DNA of 64,000 bases from Comamonadaceae bacterium (lineage in GTDB: Bacteria; Pseudomonadota; Gammaproteobacteria; Burkholderiales; Burkholderiaceae_C). The notes below the pieces were generated by a model, which saw only the letters and a list, made by a program, of their open reading frames with translations, did not search any database and had not been told where the DNA came from. The stretch spans positions 39,964 through 103,963 of the forward strand of contig QZKF01000003.1 of NCBI GenBank assembly GCA_003599455.1. The letters run 5' to 3'. Made by a program: the position numbers and the translations under genes. Numbering within the stretch: position 1 is the stretch's first letter; the number at the start of each line of letters is the position of its first letter. Of the stretch, positions 63,583-64,000 are shown in pieces.

Positions 63583-64000
63583 ATGCACACGACCCTGATC
63601 ACCGCCCCGCAACTGCGGCAACTCATCGCCAGCGGTGCACCGCTGCGCGTGATGGACTGCAGCTTCGAGTTGATGAAGCCCGACGCCGGCCAGGCCCTGT
63701 TCGAAGCCGAACACATCCCGGGCTCGGTGTACGTGCACCTCGATCACCACCTGAGCGACAAGACCGGGCCCGACCGCGCCAGCGGCGGGCGCCACCCGCT
63801 GCCCTCGCGCGAGACCTTCGCCGCGCGCCTGGGCGCGCTCGGCCTGCACAACGGCATGCAGGCCGTGGTGCTCGACCGCCAGGCCATCACCACCAGCGGG
63901 CGCCTGTGGTGGATGCTCAAGTGGTGCGGCCACGAGGCCGTGGCCGTGCTCGACGGCGGGCTGGCCGCCTGGAAAGCCGCGGGCGGTGCGGTCGAGGCGG
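63583..64000 (+). CDS. Sulfurtransferase, tandem rhodanese type (3' end outside window)
   Basis: The first 139 residues of a rhodanese-domain protein. It begins MHTTLITAPQLRQLIASGAP, and shows VMDCSFELMKPDAGQALFEA, the FEAEHIPGSVYVHLDHHLSD region and the closing GLAAWKAAGG. This is the inactive N-terminal rhodanese repeat of thiosulfate or 3-mercaptopyruvate sulfurtransferases. The catalytic cysteine lies in the missing second half, so the two activities cannot be told apart. It lies 36 bases after the DMT gene, with its own likely promoter. Confidence 0.88.
   Translation, partial: MHTTLITAPQLRQLIASGAPLRVMDCSFELMKPDAGQALFEAEHIPGSVYVHLDHHLSDKTGPDRASGGRHPLPSRETFAARLGALGLHNGMQAVVLDRQAITTSGRLWWMLKWCGHEAVAVLDGGLAAWKAAGGAVEA

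Overview
The window is a 64-kb, very GC-rich, gene-dense chromosomal segment. Its content points to a betaproteobacterium of the order Burkholderiales, most likely Comamonadaceae (Hydrogenophaga/Acidovorax type). The grounds are three TRAP transporter operons, the dapA-bamC and xseB-ispA-dxs gene orders, a separate parE-parC operon, a Rieske oxygenase, and interspersed GC-rich repeats of a kind I associate with that family. The family assignment is inference; no rRNA or tRNA gene is present to fix it. I see no prophage, insertion sequence, CRISPR array or plasmid function. The window reads as core and shell genome.

Layout. 1-3.3 kb: a TRAP permease pair, gluconokinase and a divergent LacI-type regulator, probably for uptake and phosphorylation of a sugar acid, with two matching operators. 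3.3-6.6 kb: GFA-family protein, DUF1330 protein and a bifunctional class A PBP, closed by a bidirectional terminator. 6.7-11.3 kb: nitronate monooxygenase-like protein, acyl-CoA dehydrogenase and both ETF subunits, i.e. acyl-CoA oxidation with its electron acceptor. 11.6-14.5 kb: a complete TRAP operon with an attenuator after the binding-protein gene. 14.5-17.6 kb: MscS-type channel, enoyl-CoA hydratase and HDAC-like deacetylase. 17.7-25 kb: MoxR ATPase, DUF58 protein, TgpA-type transglutaminase, lytic transglycosylase and a TonB/TolA-like protein with a giant periplasmic helix.

25-27.9 kb: an unknown protein and a DMT exporter divergent from a LysR regulator. 27.9-40.2 kb: the most unusual block. 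Alpha-E and circularly permuted ATP-grasp genes lie on the minus strand. A transglutaminase-DUF2126 protein, a fused ATP-grasp/alpha-E protein and a second transglutaminase lie on the plus strand. comEC sits between the two arms. The families were predicted by comparative genomics to make or modify a peptide-like product, but the product is unknown. 40.2-46.4 kb: RidA-type protein, then parE-parC-AlkZ-like glycosylase and a small membrane protein. 46.5-51.1 kb: MFS transporter, 42-residue membrane protein and methyltransferase in overlapping frames, then dapA-bamC and a small repeat-rich lipoprotein. 51.2-54 kb: an unknown protein, RoxA-type oxygenase, divergent SlyD-like isomerase and dUTPase. 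54-57.7 kb: a TakP-type TRAP operon with its own attenuator. 57.9-61 kb: xseB-ispA-dxs (isoprenoid precursors). 61.3-64 kb: Rieske oxygenase, DMT transporter and the start of a sulfurtransferase.

Two window-wide signals stand out. First, at least nine genes have a sigma70-like -10 hexamer ending only 6-8 bases before the ATG and no Shine-Dalgarno sequence, which suggests leaderless or near-leaderless mRNAs. Second, one GC-rich dispersed repeat supplies the N terminus of one protein and the C terminus of another.
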